Of a stretch of 34,599 nucleotides of DNA, positions 8,490-17,234 are shown one piece after another. Numbering within the stretch: the stretch's first letter is position 1; every line of letters begins with the position of its first letter. Source of the stretch: Rhizobiaceae bacterium (lineage in GTDB: Bacteria; Pseudomonadota; Alphaproteobacteria; Rhizobiales; Rhizobiaceae); the NCBI GenBank assembly GCA_019635715.1, contig JAHBYY010000049.1, positions 1 to 34,599 of the forward strand, written 5' to 3'. Below the pieces are notes generated by a model that had not been told where the DNA came from, searched no databases, and was given only the letters and a program-made list of their open reading frames with translations. The translations under genes and the position numbers were made by a program.

Positions 8490-9623
8490 TCAGCGCATCC
8501 GCGCAAGTGCGTGCTCGTAGGCGGCGACGATCTCGGCCGCCATGACCTCGGCGCTGAACCGGGCCTTCAGGTCGGATGCCGTCGGCATCAGCCGCGCAAA
8601 CCCGTCAGGGTCCGAAAGCGCTCGCCCCATCGCCTGCGCCAGCGACCCGACGTCCGGCTGAACGAGCGCCGGGGAGCCTGCCGGAAAAATCTCCGGAATG
8701 CCGCCGACGCCGGTCGCCACCATCGTCTTGCCGGCGGCCAGCGCCTCAAGCACGATATAGGGCATCGCCTCGGCGCGCGACGGGATGACGATGACCCGGC
8801 CGAACGCGAAGGCCTGGCGGGCAGCCGTCGGCGGCACGAAGCGGACGCGCTCCCCGAAGCCGAGCCGGATCGCCTGCTGCTTGTAGCTTGACAGGTCGTC
8901 GCCGTCGCCCACCATCACGGCGCGCAGGGGGCGGCCTGCCGCCGCCTCCACCCGCGCCAGCGCATCGAGAAAGAGGTCGGGGCCTTTGAGGTCGCGCATC
9001 ATGCCGATGTAGAGGAAATCGGCGGCGTCCGCCTCCAGGGCCACGGGCTCGAACTCGCCGGCCCGCAGCCCGTTGTAGACGAGGCTGTTCGGGATCGGCG
9101 GCTCGCCGACCTTCTGCCTGTAGGTGCGGCGCTCATAGTCCGAGACGAACAGCAGATGGTCGGTGAAGCGGCCCATGAGCCGTTCCAGCCCGAAGAACAC
9201 CTTCCCGGTGGTGGTGTTCTCGTCGTAGTGCAGGCTGCCGCCATGCGGCGAATAGAGGCGGGCTACGCGAGACCTGAAAACCCGCAACAGTGTCCCGAAC
9301 AGCCGGGCGTAGACGCCGCCCTTGGCGCCGTGCCCATGCACGATGTCCGGTCGCAATTCCTTGATGAGTCTGAACGTCCGCCACGCCGCGGCGAGGTCGC
9401 CGGGGCCGACGTGGCGCTGCATCGGCGTGCGGTGGACCCCGAGTTCCAGCCTGTCGGAGAGCGCCGAGAACAGCCTCTCCTCGAACTCTCCCCCCGTGGT
9501 GGAATCGCAGACGATGCCGACCTTGTGGCCGGCCGCGACCTGCGCCTCGGTCAGGTCGCGGACATGCCGGAAGATCCCCCCGACGGGCGACCTGAAGCAA
9601 TGGACGATCCGCATGCCGGTCAC
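8490..9623 (-). CDS. Glycosyltransferase family 4 protein
   Basis: A cytoplasmic or membrane-associated retaining glycosyltransferase of 377 aa that adds a sugar to the growing lipid-linked repeat unit. The N-terminal GT-B domain opens with RIVHCFRSPVGGIFRHV, and PDIVHGHGAKGG lies near residue 92. The C-terminal domain has the EX7E motif (Glu285 and Glu293 in EAMPYIVLE), followed by ATGVGGIPEIF. The start may be Met1 or Met4 (MRIVHCF). It lies 13 nt after the OPX gene and 108 nt before the sugar transferase, so the minus arm is probably one transcription unit. Donor and acceptor are unknown. It is the only GT4 enzyme in the locus, so other glycosyltransferases must be elsewhere or the repeat unit is very simple. 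Confidence 0.88.
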   Translation of the reverse strand: MTGMRIVHCFRSPVGGIFRHVRDLTEAQVAAGHKVGIVCDSTTGGEFEERLFSALSDRLELGVHRTPMQRHVGPGDLAAAWRTFRLIKELRPDIVHGHGAKGGVYARLFGTLLRVFRSRVARLYSPHGGSLHYDENTTTGKVFFGLERLMGRFTDHLLFVSDYERRTYRQKVGEPPIPNSLVYNGLRAGEFEPVALEADAADFLYIGMMRDLKGPDLFLDALARVEAAAGRPLRAVMVGDGDDLSSYKQQAIRLGFGERVRFVPPTAARQAFAFGRVIVIPSRAEAMPYIVLEALAAGKTMVATGVGGIPEIFPAGSPALVQPDVGSLAQAMGRALSDPDGFARLMPTASDLKARFSAEVMAAEIVAAYEHALARMR

Positions 9624-9636
9624 GGCCGCCGGCGGC

Positions 9637-10212
9637 TCAGAACAGCCGTTCGCGGATATAGATCGTATCGCCCGGCAGGAGCGGATCGGAGGTGACGACG
9701 CGTCCGGTCATCACCTTGCCGTTGATGTCGCGGGTGATGTCGACATTGTCCTGGTTGGCGCGCGGCGTGAAGCCGCCGGCCATCGCCACGGCCTTCTGCA
9801 CCGTCAGGCCGGGAACGTAGGAATACTGGCCGGCCGAGCCGACCTCGCCCATGACGAAGATCGGCCTGTAGCGGTCGATCTCGACCGAAACGTCGGGATC
9901 GCGCAGATATCCCTGGCGCAGCCGGTCGGCGATCGACGCTTCGAGCGTCTGCATGGTCTCGCCGCGCGCCGGTACGGAGCCGATCAGCGGGAAGGCGATA
10001 TAGCCCGAGGAATCGACACTGTAGGTGTTGGTCAGGCTCTCCTGTTCGAACACGGTGACGCGCACCCGGTCGCCGGCTCCCAGGCGATAGGGCTGGTTCA
10101 GGGCGGCATGGAAGGCTGCCGGGGCCGGCCGGTAGCCGGAGCAGCCGCCGACCAGAAGGGCGAGCGCCAGCGCTTGGACGATGGAGACCCTGAGCTTCAT
10201 GGTCGCGGACAT
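9637..10212 (-). CDS. Polysaccharide export (OPX/Wza-like) outer-membrane lipoprotein
   Basis: Predicted periplasmic and outer-membrane component that carries polysaccharide to the surface with its Wzc-like partner. The 191-aa protein has a lipoprotein signal peptide ending in the lipobox LVGGC (Cys24). It then has a Poly_export domain (YRLGAGDRVRVTVFEQ to about residue 120) and one SLBB domain (IFVMGEVGSAGQYSYVPGLTVQKAVAMAGG). It is shorter than E. coli Wza (about 380 aa) and lacks the C-terminal helix that forms the outer-membrane pore there, resembling short rhizobial OPX proteins. The start may instead be the ATG at 10200 (MKLRVS), which gives a cleaner signal peptide. The gene is divergent from the co-polymerase gene. 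Confidence 0.9.
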   Translation of the reverse strand: MSATMKLRVSIVQALALALLVGGCSGYRPAPAAFHAALNQPYRLGAGDRVRVTVFEQESLTNTYSVDSSGYIAFPLIGSVPARGETMQTLEASIADRLRQGYLRDPDVSVEIDRYRPIFVMGEVGSAGQYSYVPGLTVQKAVAMAGGFTPRANQDNVDITRDINGKVMTGRVVTSDPLLPGDTIYIRERLF

Positions 10213-10402
10213 TCCTCGATCTTCGCCACGGCGCGCCGCGGTGTGAATTCGGACAAGCCCGTTATCGATCGGTTAGGGTTAATTTGGCGTAAAGGCGGGG
10301 CGATGCGGCCGGCGCCGGACATCCTCTGTGCTGCCGCCGGTTAACCGCTGAGTTACCATAGTTGTTTACGCTCACTTGCGACTGGACTTTGGAGTAGAGC
10401 GT
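10213..10402. promoter_or_regulatory. Divergent intergenic region of the polysaccharide locus
   Basis: These 190 bases separate the two divergent arms of the export locus and must hold promoters for both. They are locally AT-richer than the flanks. The 10-bp palindrome CGGTTAACCG lies at 10338-10347. GGAG at 10391-10394 is the ribosome site for the plus-strand gene. I could not assign sigma-factor boxes with confidence. Confidence 0.4.
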
Positions 10403-12505
10403 ATGTCGCAGCTGAACTCAGCGGACAGGGACGTCGATGTCGACCTCGGACGGCTGTTTGCAAGCCTGCTCCGCGATTGGCGTCGCATCCTCGGCGCGGC
10501 AGTCGCCGTGTCGCTGCTGGCGTTCGTGCTCTCGCTGCTGGCGACCTCGCACTACAAGGCCGAGACGCGCCTGCTGATCGAGACCCGTGAATCCGTGTTC
10601 ACGCGTCCGCAGGGCGACGTGACCGACAGCGGCCAGACGCTGGACGAGGAAGGGGTCGTCAGCCAGGTCGAGCTGATCACCTCGACCGACATCCTCAAGG
10701 ACATTGCCCGAAAGTTCGATTTCGGGTCGCTGCCCGAGTTCGATGCGGCGAGCGGCCTGTCGACCTTCGGACGGCTGCTGGTGATCGCCGGACTGAAGAG
10801 CGATCCGGCCGAAGTGCCGGCCGAAGAGCGCGTCCTCAAGGCGTTCCGCGAGAAGCTGAACGTCTACCGGGTCGAGAAGTCGCGCGTCATCGTCATCGAA
10901 TTCTCCTCGGAAGACCCGAAGCTGGCGGCCGATGTCCCGAACGCCATCGCCGAGGCCTACCTCGCCGTGAACCGCGACGCCAAGCTGCAGTCCAATGCCG
11001 CGGCCACCGAATGGCTCGAGCCCGAGATCAAGGCGCTGACCGGACGCGTCCGCGACGCCGAGGCGAAGGTTGCCGCCTACCGCTCCGAGTCGGATCTGCT
11101 GATCGGCGACAACAACACCATGCTGGCCACGCAGCAACTGGCCGAACTGTCGACCGAACTGTCGCGGGTGCGCGCCAATCGCGCCGCCGCCGAAGCCAAT
11201 GCCGAGAGCGTCCGCCAGGCGCTGGCGACAGGCGGCTCGCTCGACTCGTTCCCGGATGTGCTGTCGTCCGAACTGATCCAGCGGCTGCGCGAGCGCCAGG
11301 TGCAGTTGCGCGCCGACATCGCCGACCTCTCGACCACGCTGCTCGACAACCATCCGCGCATCCGGGCGATGCGCTCACAGCTCTCCGATCTCGACCGCCA
11401 GGTGACCTCGGAGGCCCAGAAAGTGCTTCAGGGGCTTTCCAATACGGCGCGGTCGGCAAAACTCCGCGAAGACCAGCTCCTCGCCGACCTGAACCGCCTC
11501 AAGGCGGAATCCTCGCGCGTCGGCGAGAAGGAAGTCGAGCTGCGGGCGCTGGAGCGCGATGCGGCGGCGCAGCGCGAACTGCTCGAATCCTATCTGACCC
11601 GCTATCGCGAGGCCGCGTCGCGCCGCGACGGCAATTACCTGCCGGCCGATGCCCGGGTGTTCTCGCGCGCCGTGGTTCCGCTCGAGCCGTATTTCCCCAA
11701 GGTCGTTCCGATCGTCGGCGCCACCTTCGCCGGTTCGCTGCTGCTGATGGCCATCGCGACCCTGCTGCGCGAGCTGTTCTCGGGACGGGCGATGCGGCCC
11801 GCCGCCGGCGGCCGCTTCGAGCCGGTCCGGCAGATCCGCATGCCGGATCCGGCGCGTGCCGATGGCGAGCCGGTCTTCGGAAACTCGGTTGCCGCAGCAG
11901 GCGGGCCGATCGACGGTGCCGGCCTGGACGCGGCCGAGGCGGCCGACATGCTGATGGCAGCCGGCGTGGCGCGCGCGCTCTTCATCTCGCCGGAAGGCGA
12001 CGAGGCCGCGGCCAGTGCCGTGCTGGTCGCCCGCGAGGTGGCGGATGCGGGCCTGCGCGTGCTGCTGATCGACCTCACCGCGACGGGCGCGGCGTCCGCG
12101 CCGATGCTCGACGGAACGCATGCCGCGGGCATCACCAACCTGCTGGCGTCCGAGGCGAAGTTCGTCGACGTCATCCACGCCGACCACTATTCCGACTGCC
12201 ACGTCATCCCGGTCGGCACGGCCGACCAGGCCAAGGCGATGCGGGCGGTCGAGCGGCTGCCGATCATCCTGGAGACGCTGTCCACGGCCTATGACATGGT
12301 CGTCGTCGAATGTGGCCCGGCGGGAACCGACAGCATCGAGCGCCTCGTCACGGACGGTACAGAAATTCTGATCAGCGTGATCGACGCCGACGAGGACGCG
12401 CTTGCCCTGCATGACGAAATCGAGGCAGCCGGCTATGGCCCGGTCAGCTTCGTGACGCCCGGCGGAAGCGGCATCCAGCCGATCCCGGATCGCTCGGCGG
12501 CCTGA
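10403..12505 (+). CDS. Wzc/ExoP-like polysaccharide co-polymerase with degenerate kinase domain
   Basis: An inner-membrane protein of 700 aa that controls polysaccharide chain length and couples synthesis to the OPX channel. It has a Wzz domain with a first transmembrane helix at about residues 27-48, a long periplasmic coiled coil rich in Glu, Arg and Ala (about 180-400), and a second helix at about 432-455. The cytoplasmic C-terminal domain resembles a bacterial tyrosine kinase: it keeps VLLIDL (553-558, the Walker A' site), but the P-loop position reads SPEGDEAAAS (529-538), where GxGKT/S is expected. The lysine is missing and there is no tyrosine-rich tail, so it is probably catalytically dead. 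ATG 10403 is preferred because GGAG lies 8 nt upstream. Confidence 0.88.
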   Translation: MSQLNSADRDVDVDLGRLFASLLRDWRRILGAAVAVSLLAFVLSLLATSHYKAETRLLIETRESVFTRPQGDVTDSGQTLDEEGVVSQVELITSTDILKDIARKFDFGSLPEFDAASGLSTFGRLLVIAGLKSDPAEVPAEERVLKAFREKLNVYRVEKSRVIVIEFSSEDPKLAADVPNAIAEAYLAVNRDAKLQSNAAATEWLEPEIKALTGRVRDAEAKVAAYRSESDLLIGDNNTMLATQQLAELSTELSRVRANRAAAEANAESVRQALATGGSLDSFPDVLSSELIQRLRERQVQLRADIADLSTTLLDNHPRIRAMRSQLSDLDRQVTSEAQKVLQGLSNTARSAKLREDQLLADLNRLKAESSRVGEKEVELRALERDAAAQRELLESYLTRYREAASRRDGNYLPADARVFSRAVVPLEPYFPKVVPIVGATFAGSLLLMAIATLLRELFSGRAMRPAAGGRFEPVRQIRMPDPARADGEPVFGNSVAAAGGPIDGAGLDAAEAADMLMAAGVARALFISPEGDEAAASAVLVAREVADAGLRVLLIDLTATGAASAPMLDGTHAAGITNLLASEAKFVDVIHADHYSDCHVIPVGTADQAKAMRAVERLPIILETLSTAYDMVVVECGPAGTDSIERLVTDGTEILISVIDADEDALALHDEIEAAGYGPVSFVTPGGSGIQPIPDRSAA

Positions 12506-12579
12506 GGCCGCGGAGGCCTTCGGCGCCGCAGCAACAACTCCCGCCGGTCAGCGGCAGCTTCGCGGCGGCCGCATGCGTA

Positions 12580-13788
12580 TCACGGATCGCGGTCGTCCTG
12601 GTCGCCGCCCGCCGCCGGCTGCGGTTTGCCCGCGGCTTGCCGGCGAAGCGTCTTCACCAGCCGCCACAGCGCCGGCGAATTCTTGATGTAGGCCTTGCCG
12701 CGATTGGCGGCCCGAACCACAGCCGCCAGCGCATGTCCCTTGAGCGACAGCGGGTGGGTCACGTCCTGATGGATCGTCTCGATGTCGCACCACAGCCGCT
12801 TGTACAGCTCGTCGCCGACGCTGAAATCGTAGATCGCCATACCCTGTTCGGCGGCCTCCCGAATATTCTCGAAGAACAGGAAGTCGCCGGGACTGGCGTG
12901 CGACAGCTCGTCCTCGACAATCGCACCGAACTCGCAGATCAGCGTATCGCCGAAGCGGCTTGACCCGGTCACGGCCCTCAGCCTGCCTCCGACCTCCAAT
13001 GCGTGCAGCACGAAGGGCTTCGGACTGGTCGCCAGAGCCCCGGTGAACAGGTCGAGGAGGAAGCGCCGCATCGCGGCGTCGCCGAACACGTTCGCGATGC
13101 CGGCCTTCCGGAAGCGCGCGGCCTTCATGTCGAGGAACGCGTCCAACTGCCGTTCGACCTCCGCGGCGGTGCGTGCCTCGATGCGCCGAAAGCCGCCGGC
13201 CGCGTCGAACTTCCGCGACTGCGACCGGTATTTCTTGCGCTTCCGCTTGCCGCTCGACCGCCCGAGAAGTTCGGTGAAGCCGCCCGCGAGACCGCAGGCC
13301 AGCGACACGTTGGGGCTCGGCGCATGCGGCAGATCGAGCAGCGGATTTCGCTGGCCGCCATGCTCGGGCAGCAGGCGCTCCAGCCGCAGCAGATCGATGT
13401 CGGGCCGGGCGTGGCGGATCGCCGCGACGATCGGCCGGATATCGGGACGCGCATGGCGGGCGATCGGCGCGAAATTGCCGTTGGCGTGCGTGCCCCCGAT
13501 CAGCCGGGCCACGCGGAACGGGCCCCAGCGCACGACCTCCAGCGCGAGCACGTAGACGGGCCTTCCGCTGCGCGCGACCGTCGCGACGATGCCGTCCGCC
13601 TCGAACGCCCGCACCCAGGCGGAAATCCAAGCCGGCGCCTGTGGCGGCGCGCAGACGAGATCGCGTGCCGCCACGGCATAGGCGGCGGCGGTGGTGGCGG
13701 TGAGGGCCGACACGGACACGGAAAGGTCGGCGCGGGCGGCCTCCTCGTGGGCGCGGCCTTCTGCAATCCTCGCCACGGCGTCAACCAT
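12580..13788 (-). CDS. GNAT-fold acetyltransferase, cellulose biosynthesis CelD-like
   Basis: A protein of 402 aa with a GNAT fold of the Acetyltransf_6/CelD type. The recognisable part is the C-terminal half: KYRSQSRKFDAAGGF (about 190-205), FLDMKAARFRKAGIANVF (about 218-236) and AIYDFSVGDELYKRLWCD (about 328-346), the block found in CelD-like proteins linked to exopolysaccharide loci. It may acylate a sugar or precursor of the polysaccharide; no reaction can be assigned. It is convergent with the co-polymerase gene (74 nt between) and divergent from the deacetylase gene (85 nt), supporting membership of the locus. A ribosome site AAGG lies about 8 nt before ATG 13788. Confidence 0.78.
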   Translation of the reverse strand: MVDAVARIAEGRAHEEAARADLSVSVSALTATTAAAYAVAARDLVCAPPQAPAWISAWVRAFEADGIVATVARSGRPVYVLALEVVRWGPFRVARLIGGTHANGNFAPIARHARPDIRPIVAAIRHARPDIDLLRLERLLPEHGGQRNPLLDLPHAPSPNVSLACGLAGGFTELLGRSSGKRKRKKYRSQSRKFDAAGGFRRIEARTAAEVERQLDAFLDMKAARFRKAGIANVFGDAAMRRFLLDLFTGALATSPKPFVLHALEVGGRLRAVTGSSRFGDTLICEFGAIVEDELSHASPGDFLFFENIREAAEQGMAIYDFSVGDELYKRLWCDIETIHQDVTHPLSLKGHALAAVVRAANRGKAYIKNSPALWRLVKTLRRQAAGKPQPAAGGDQDDRDP

Positions 13789-13873
13789 CCTTCAATCCTT
13801 GGCGCGTATTCATCGGCGGATGGGCTCCGCGTCGGCCGGCGACGACCCGACACTAGGTGCAAAAGGTGAAGGA

Positions 13874-14929
13874 ATGCTCGACAGGGGGGAGGCGATCCGG
13901 AAGCTCGCCCTCAACCTCGCCCGCTATACCGGCCTTGCCCCGCTGGCGCGTCCATTCGTCGGCGGCGTGGGGGCGATCCTCATGTTGCACCGCGTCACCG
14001 CGCATCCGGGCCGCCCCGACAGCGTAAACCGCCATCTCGCCATCCATCCGGCCTTTCTCGACCGGCTGATTCGGGAAATGAAGGAAGACGGCTATCGCTT
14101 TGTGACGCTTTGCGAAGCCGTCGCCGGCATTGCCACGAAGGGGCGCGAGCGCTTCGCCGTCGTGACGGCGGACGACGGCTATCGCGACAATCTGTACGAA
14201 GCCCTGCCGGTGCTTGAGCGCCACGGCGTGCCGTTCACGATCTACGTGGCTCCGGCCCTGACCGACGGAACGGCCTGCCTGTGGTGGGAGGTCATCGAGG
14301 AGGTCGCGCAGCGCTGCGATCGCGTCAAGGTATCGACGCCGGGCGGCCCGATCGAGCTCGATGCCTCGACGCCGGCAAGGAAATACGCCGTCAACAGTTG
14401 GCTGCATGACTATTTTGCCTCGGAAGTCTCCGAAGCGGACCGCCACCGGGTTCTGACCACGCTTGCGGCGGAGCATGGCGTCGATCCCCTGGCCCCGAGC
14501 CGTGCGGCGCTGATGAGCTGGGACGAGGTTTCGCGAGCCGCGGCGCATCCGCTGGTGAGCATCGGAGCGCACACCGTCAATCATTTCATGCTGCGGCGGC
14601 TGGACGAGGCGACCGCGCTGCAGGAGATGCTCCGCTCCGCCGACATATTGGAGGCGAAGCTGGGCGTGCGCCCGCGCCACCTGGCCTATCCCTACGGCTA
14701 CGCTAGCGCGGTCGGCGGGCGCGAGGTGGCGTTGGCGGCGCGGGCCGGCTTCGCATCCGCCGTCACCACCCGTCACGGCGTGCTGCAGCAGGGACATGCC
14801 GGCCACGTCCACGCCCTGCCGCGGATTTCCGTCAACGGCCGCTACCAGCGCGTCGCGCACATCCGGACGATGCTGTCGGGCGTCACCACGCCGATGGTCA
14901 ATGCCGGCAAGGTGTTGGTGACGGTCTGA
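13874..14929 (+). CDS. Polysaccharide deacetylase family protein (NodB fold)
   Basis: A carbohydrate esterase 4 family protein of 351 aa that removes acetyl groups from polysaccharide sugars by metal-dependent hydrolysis. The motifs are LMLHRV (37-41), TADDGYRD (98-105, with Asp100/Asp101), the metal-binding pair His233 and His237 in GAHTVNHFML, and LAYPYGYAS (270-278). There is no signal peptide, so it may act in the cytoplasm or on lipid-linked units. ATG 13874 is chosen because it follows GGTGAAGGA and the conserved domain begins shortly after; the open frame extends further upstream but is not conserved-looking. Paired with the divergent CelD-like acetyltransferase gene it may tune acetylation (inference). 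Confidence 0.88.
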   Translation: MLDRGEAIRKLALNLARYTGLAPLARPFVGGVGAILMLHRVTAHPGRPDSVNRHLAIHPAFLDRLIREMKEDGYRFVTLCEAVAGIATKGRERFAVVTADDGYRDNLYEALPVLERHGVPFTIYVAPALTDGTACLWWEVIEEVAQRCDRVKVSTPGGPIELDASTPARKYAVNSWLHDYFASEVSEADRHRVLTTLAAEHGVDPLAPSRAALMSWDEVSRAAAHPLVSIGAHTVNHFMLRRLDEATALQEMLRSADILEAKLGVRPRHLAYPYGYASAVGGREVALAARAGFASAVTTRHGVLQQGHAGHVHALPRISVNGRYQRVAHIRTMLSGVTTPMVNAGKVLVTV

Positions 14930-15139
14930 TCAGGCCCTGGGCGGCTTGTTCATCCACGAGATGATGCCCATCGCCGGCAGCACCCACAGCAGTCCGCCGA
15001 CGAAGAAATAGGCGAGGTGGACGAGCGGGCCGGCTTCGGCGAGCTGCGCCACCGCGATCATCGTGGCGACGAGCGCATAGATGATCACGAGCACCACGAG
15101 AACGATCGTCCCGATCAGCTTCTTCAGGCGGACTGGCAT
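14930..15139 (-). CDS. DUF2842 small membrane protein
   Basis: A 69-aa protein with the pattern of the alphaproteobacterial DUF2842 family: MPVRLKKLIGTIVLV, then two transmembrane helices (about 8-30 and 42-62) and a short basic tail ending WMNKPPRA. No function is known for the family. ATG 15139 has GGAG 5 nt upstream. Its TGA abuts the TGA of the deacetylase gene on the other strand with no base between (TGATCA). It is divergent from ctaA. Confidence 0.85.
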   Translation of the reverse strand: MPVRLKKLIGTIVLVVLVIIYALVATMIAVAQLAEAGPLVHLAYFFVGGLLWVLPAMGIISWMNKPPRA

Positions 15140-15307
15140 CTCGGCTCCGACCCACAACGGTCCACAGACCCTAGCCGATAGTCCGAAGCCGCGTGGCGCG
15201 CAACCGGCGCCGGCGCCCTGCGCGACCGCATGTCGCGAATGCGCGGCTTGCAAGGAGAGGTCGGCTGGTCCACCAATCGCCGCGGTTTACGGAGCCGGAT
15301 TGCAGCC

Positions 15308-16405
15308 ATGACCGCCATTGCCGACACAAATCAAGCGATCGTCGAGCGCGACAGGCTGCTGCACAACCGCGCCCTCATCCGTGCCTGGCTCTATGTCGCG
15401 CTGGTGGTCATCTTCGCGGTGGTGGTGGTCGGGGGCGCGACCCGGCTCACCGAATCCGGCCTGTCGATCACCGAATGGAAGCCCATCCACGGCATCATCC
15501 CGCCGCTCAACGAGGCGGAATGGCAGGAGGAGTTCGCCAAGTACCAGCAGATCCCGCAGTTCACGCAGTTGAACGCCGACATGGATCTCGAAGGGTTCAA
15601 GGCGATCTTCTGGTGGGAGTGGTCGCATCGTCTGCTGGCGCGCTGGGCCGGCGTGATCTTCTATGCCGCGCCCTTCGCCTTCTTCTGGGCGACCGGACGG
15701 CTCGAGCGCGGCTTGCCGGGCAAGCTCGGCGGCATTTTCCTGCTGGGCGGCCTGCAGGGTGTCATCGGCTGGTGGATGGTCGCCTCCGGGCTTTCGGACC
15801 GCACCAGCGTCAGCCAGTACTGGCTGGCCGTGCATCTGACGGTCGCTTCGCTGATCTTCGCCTCGATCATGCTGGTGGCGCGCGGCCTCGCGCCGCATTC
15901 CAGCCCACCGGCCGATGCATCGACGCGGCGTTTCGCCGGCATTCTGGTGCTGCTGGTGCTGGGCCAGATCTATCTCGGCGGCCTTGTCGCAGGTCTGGAC
16001 GCCGGACTGAGCTACAACACCTGGCCGCTGATGGACGGCAGCATCGTGCCGGGCGACCTGTTCGTCATCGATCCCGCGTGGCGCAACCTGTTCGAGAACC
16101 CCAAGACGGTGCAGTTCATCCATCGGCTCGGCGCCTATATCTTGCTGGCCGCGGCGCTGTGGCACATGATCGCGGCGCGGCGGGCGCAGCCCGGAACGAC
16201 GCATGCGCGCCGCGCGCTGGTGCTGTTCCATCTGGTGCTCGCGCAGGCGGCGATCGGCGTCGTCACGCTGCTGACCCATGTGCATCTGCACAGCGCGCTG
16301 CTGCATCAGGGCATGGCGCTGATCGTGCTCGGTTTCGCCGCCGCGCACTGGCGCGCTGCCAAGGGGGCTTATCCGCTCCCGACGGACATCGCCGTCAGGA
16401 GCTGA
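15308..16405 (+). CDS. ctaA: Heme A synthase (COX15/CtaA)
   Basis: Oxidises the C8 methyl group of heme O to the formyl group of heme A for aa3-type cytochrome oxidase, in the inner membrane. The 365-aa protein has eight predicted transmembrane helices and the conserved blocks [54 protein letters not shown] and HSALLHQG. The likely heme-ligand histidines His107, His176, His272 and His333 are all present. It lacks the extracellular Cys pair of Bacillus CtaA, as usual in alphaproteobacteria. ATG 15308 gives the usual family length; an in-frame ATG at 15230 would add 26 unconserved residues. The 3' end overlaps the convergent kinase gene by 11 bp. Confidence 0.95.
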   Translation: MTAIADTNQAIVERDRLLHNRALIRAWLYVALVVIFAVVVVGGATRLTESGLSITEWKPIHGIIPPLNEAEWQEEFAKYQQIPQFTQLNADMDLEGFKAIFWWEWSHRLLARWAGVIFYAAPFAFFWATGRLERGLPGKLGGIFLLGGLQGVIGWWMVASGLSDRTSVSQYWLAVHLTVASLIFASIMLVARGLAPHSSPPADASTRRFAGILVLLVLGQIYLGGLVAGLDAGLSYNTWPLMDGSIVPGDLFVIDPAWRNLFENPKTVQFIHRLGAYILLAAALWHMIAARRAQPGTTHARRALVLFHLVLAQAAIGVVTLLTHVHLHSALLHQGMALIVLGFAAAHWRAAKGAYPLPTDIAVRS

Positions 16406-17234
16406 GGCGAACGGCGCGGATCGCCCGGACGATCGACAGTTCGCGCTCTTCCTCCACCGCATTGCTGTCGCCGGCGTGCCAGGCCGCCGACAGGCAGCCA
16501 TAGGCGACGGCGTGGTCGAGCACCCGGCGCTCGTCCTGCCGGATGCTCGCCGCCAAAGTCGCCGCCATGAAGGCGATGCGCTCCGGGGCGCGGCAGAGAT
16601 CGTCGCGGCCGAGCGGGTTGTAGAAGAGGTTCGCCGCGTCGAAGCCCGGGTCGCCGAGCACGCCCTTCGGGTCGATGGACAGCCAGCCGCGCGGCCCGAA
16701 CAGGATGTTGTCATGGTGCAGATCGCCATGCAGCGGCCGGACGTCGATCGCTTCGTCCAGCAGGCGCTCGGCGAGCGTGGCGGCTTCGACATAGAGGCTG
16801 GGATTGCCCGCCGCCCGGTCGGCCCCGGCCTTGTCGAACAGGGCAGCGAACCGCTCGCGCAGCGGCTGCAACTGCGGCGGGGCAGGGCGGTCGGATGGTG
16901 CGTGCAGGCGCTCCAGCACTTCCGCCGCGATCAGCGTCGCGGCCCCGTCGCCATGGGCGTCGATCTCGTCGGACAGATGCCGCTCGCCGGCATGTTCGAG
17001 CATCATCATCATGCCCTCGAAGCCGAGCAGCCTTACCGCGCCCAGCCCGTCGCGCCATTCGAGCAGATGGGCGCCGCGCAGTTCGTCGTCGACATCGTCG
17101 AAGGGTTTTAGCGCCTTGACGATCGCCGGCTGGCCGTCAGCCAGCCGCACCTTCCAGATGCGGCTGGAAAACGTCTCGGTGACGAGAACCGGATCGCCGG
17201 CGCTCCAGCGCTCCGGAAAGACAGGCAGCTCCAT
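16395..17234 (-). CDS. APH(6)/hydroxyurea-type phosphotransferase-fold protein
   Basis: A 279-aa protein with the kinase-like fold of the streptomycin 6-phosphotransferase/hydroxyurea phosphotransferase family. The catalytic loop is [10 protein letters not shown] (about 168-177), followed by the metal-binding [21 protein letters not shown] region. The N-terminal ATP-binding part is short: [22 protein letters not shown] supplies the likely ATP-site lysine. Members inactivate drugs or phosphorylate metabolites; resistance cannot be claimed. Its ATG follows the argC TGA directly (TGAATG), so it is probably translated by coupling with argC. Confidence 0.8.
   Translation of the reverse strand: MELPVFPERWSAGDPVLVTETFSSRIWKVRLADGQPAIVKALKPFDDVDDELRGAHLLEWRDGLGAVRLLGFEGMMMMLEHAGERHLSDEIDAHGDGAATLIAAEVLERLHAPSDRPAPPQLQPLRERFAALFDKAGADRAAGNPSLYVEAATLAERLLDEAIDVRPLHGDLHHDNILFGPRGWLSIDPKGVLGDPGFDAANLFYNPLGRDDLCRAPERIAFMAATLAASIRQDERRVLDHAVAYGCLSAAWHAGDSNAVEEERELSIVRAIRAVRLSS

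Noticed and set aside
12506-12579. Terminator between the co-polymerase and CelD-like genes
   Set aside because: GC-rich hairpins can be drawn, but none is followed by a T-run on either strand.
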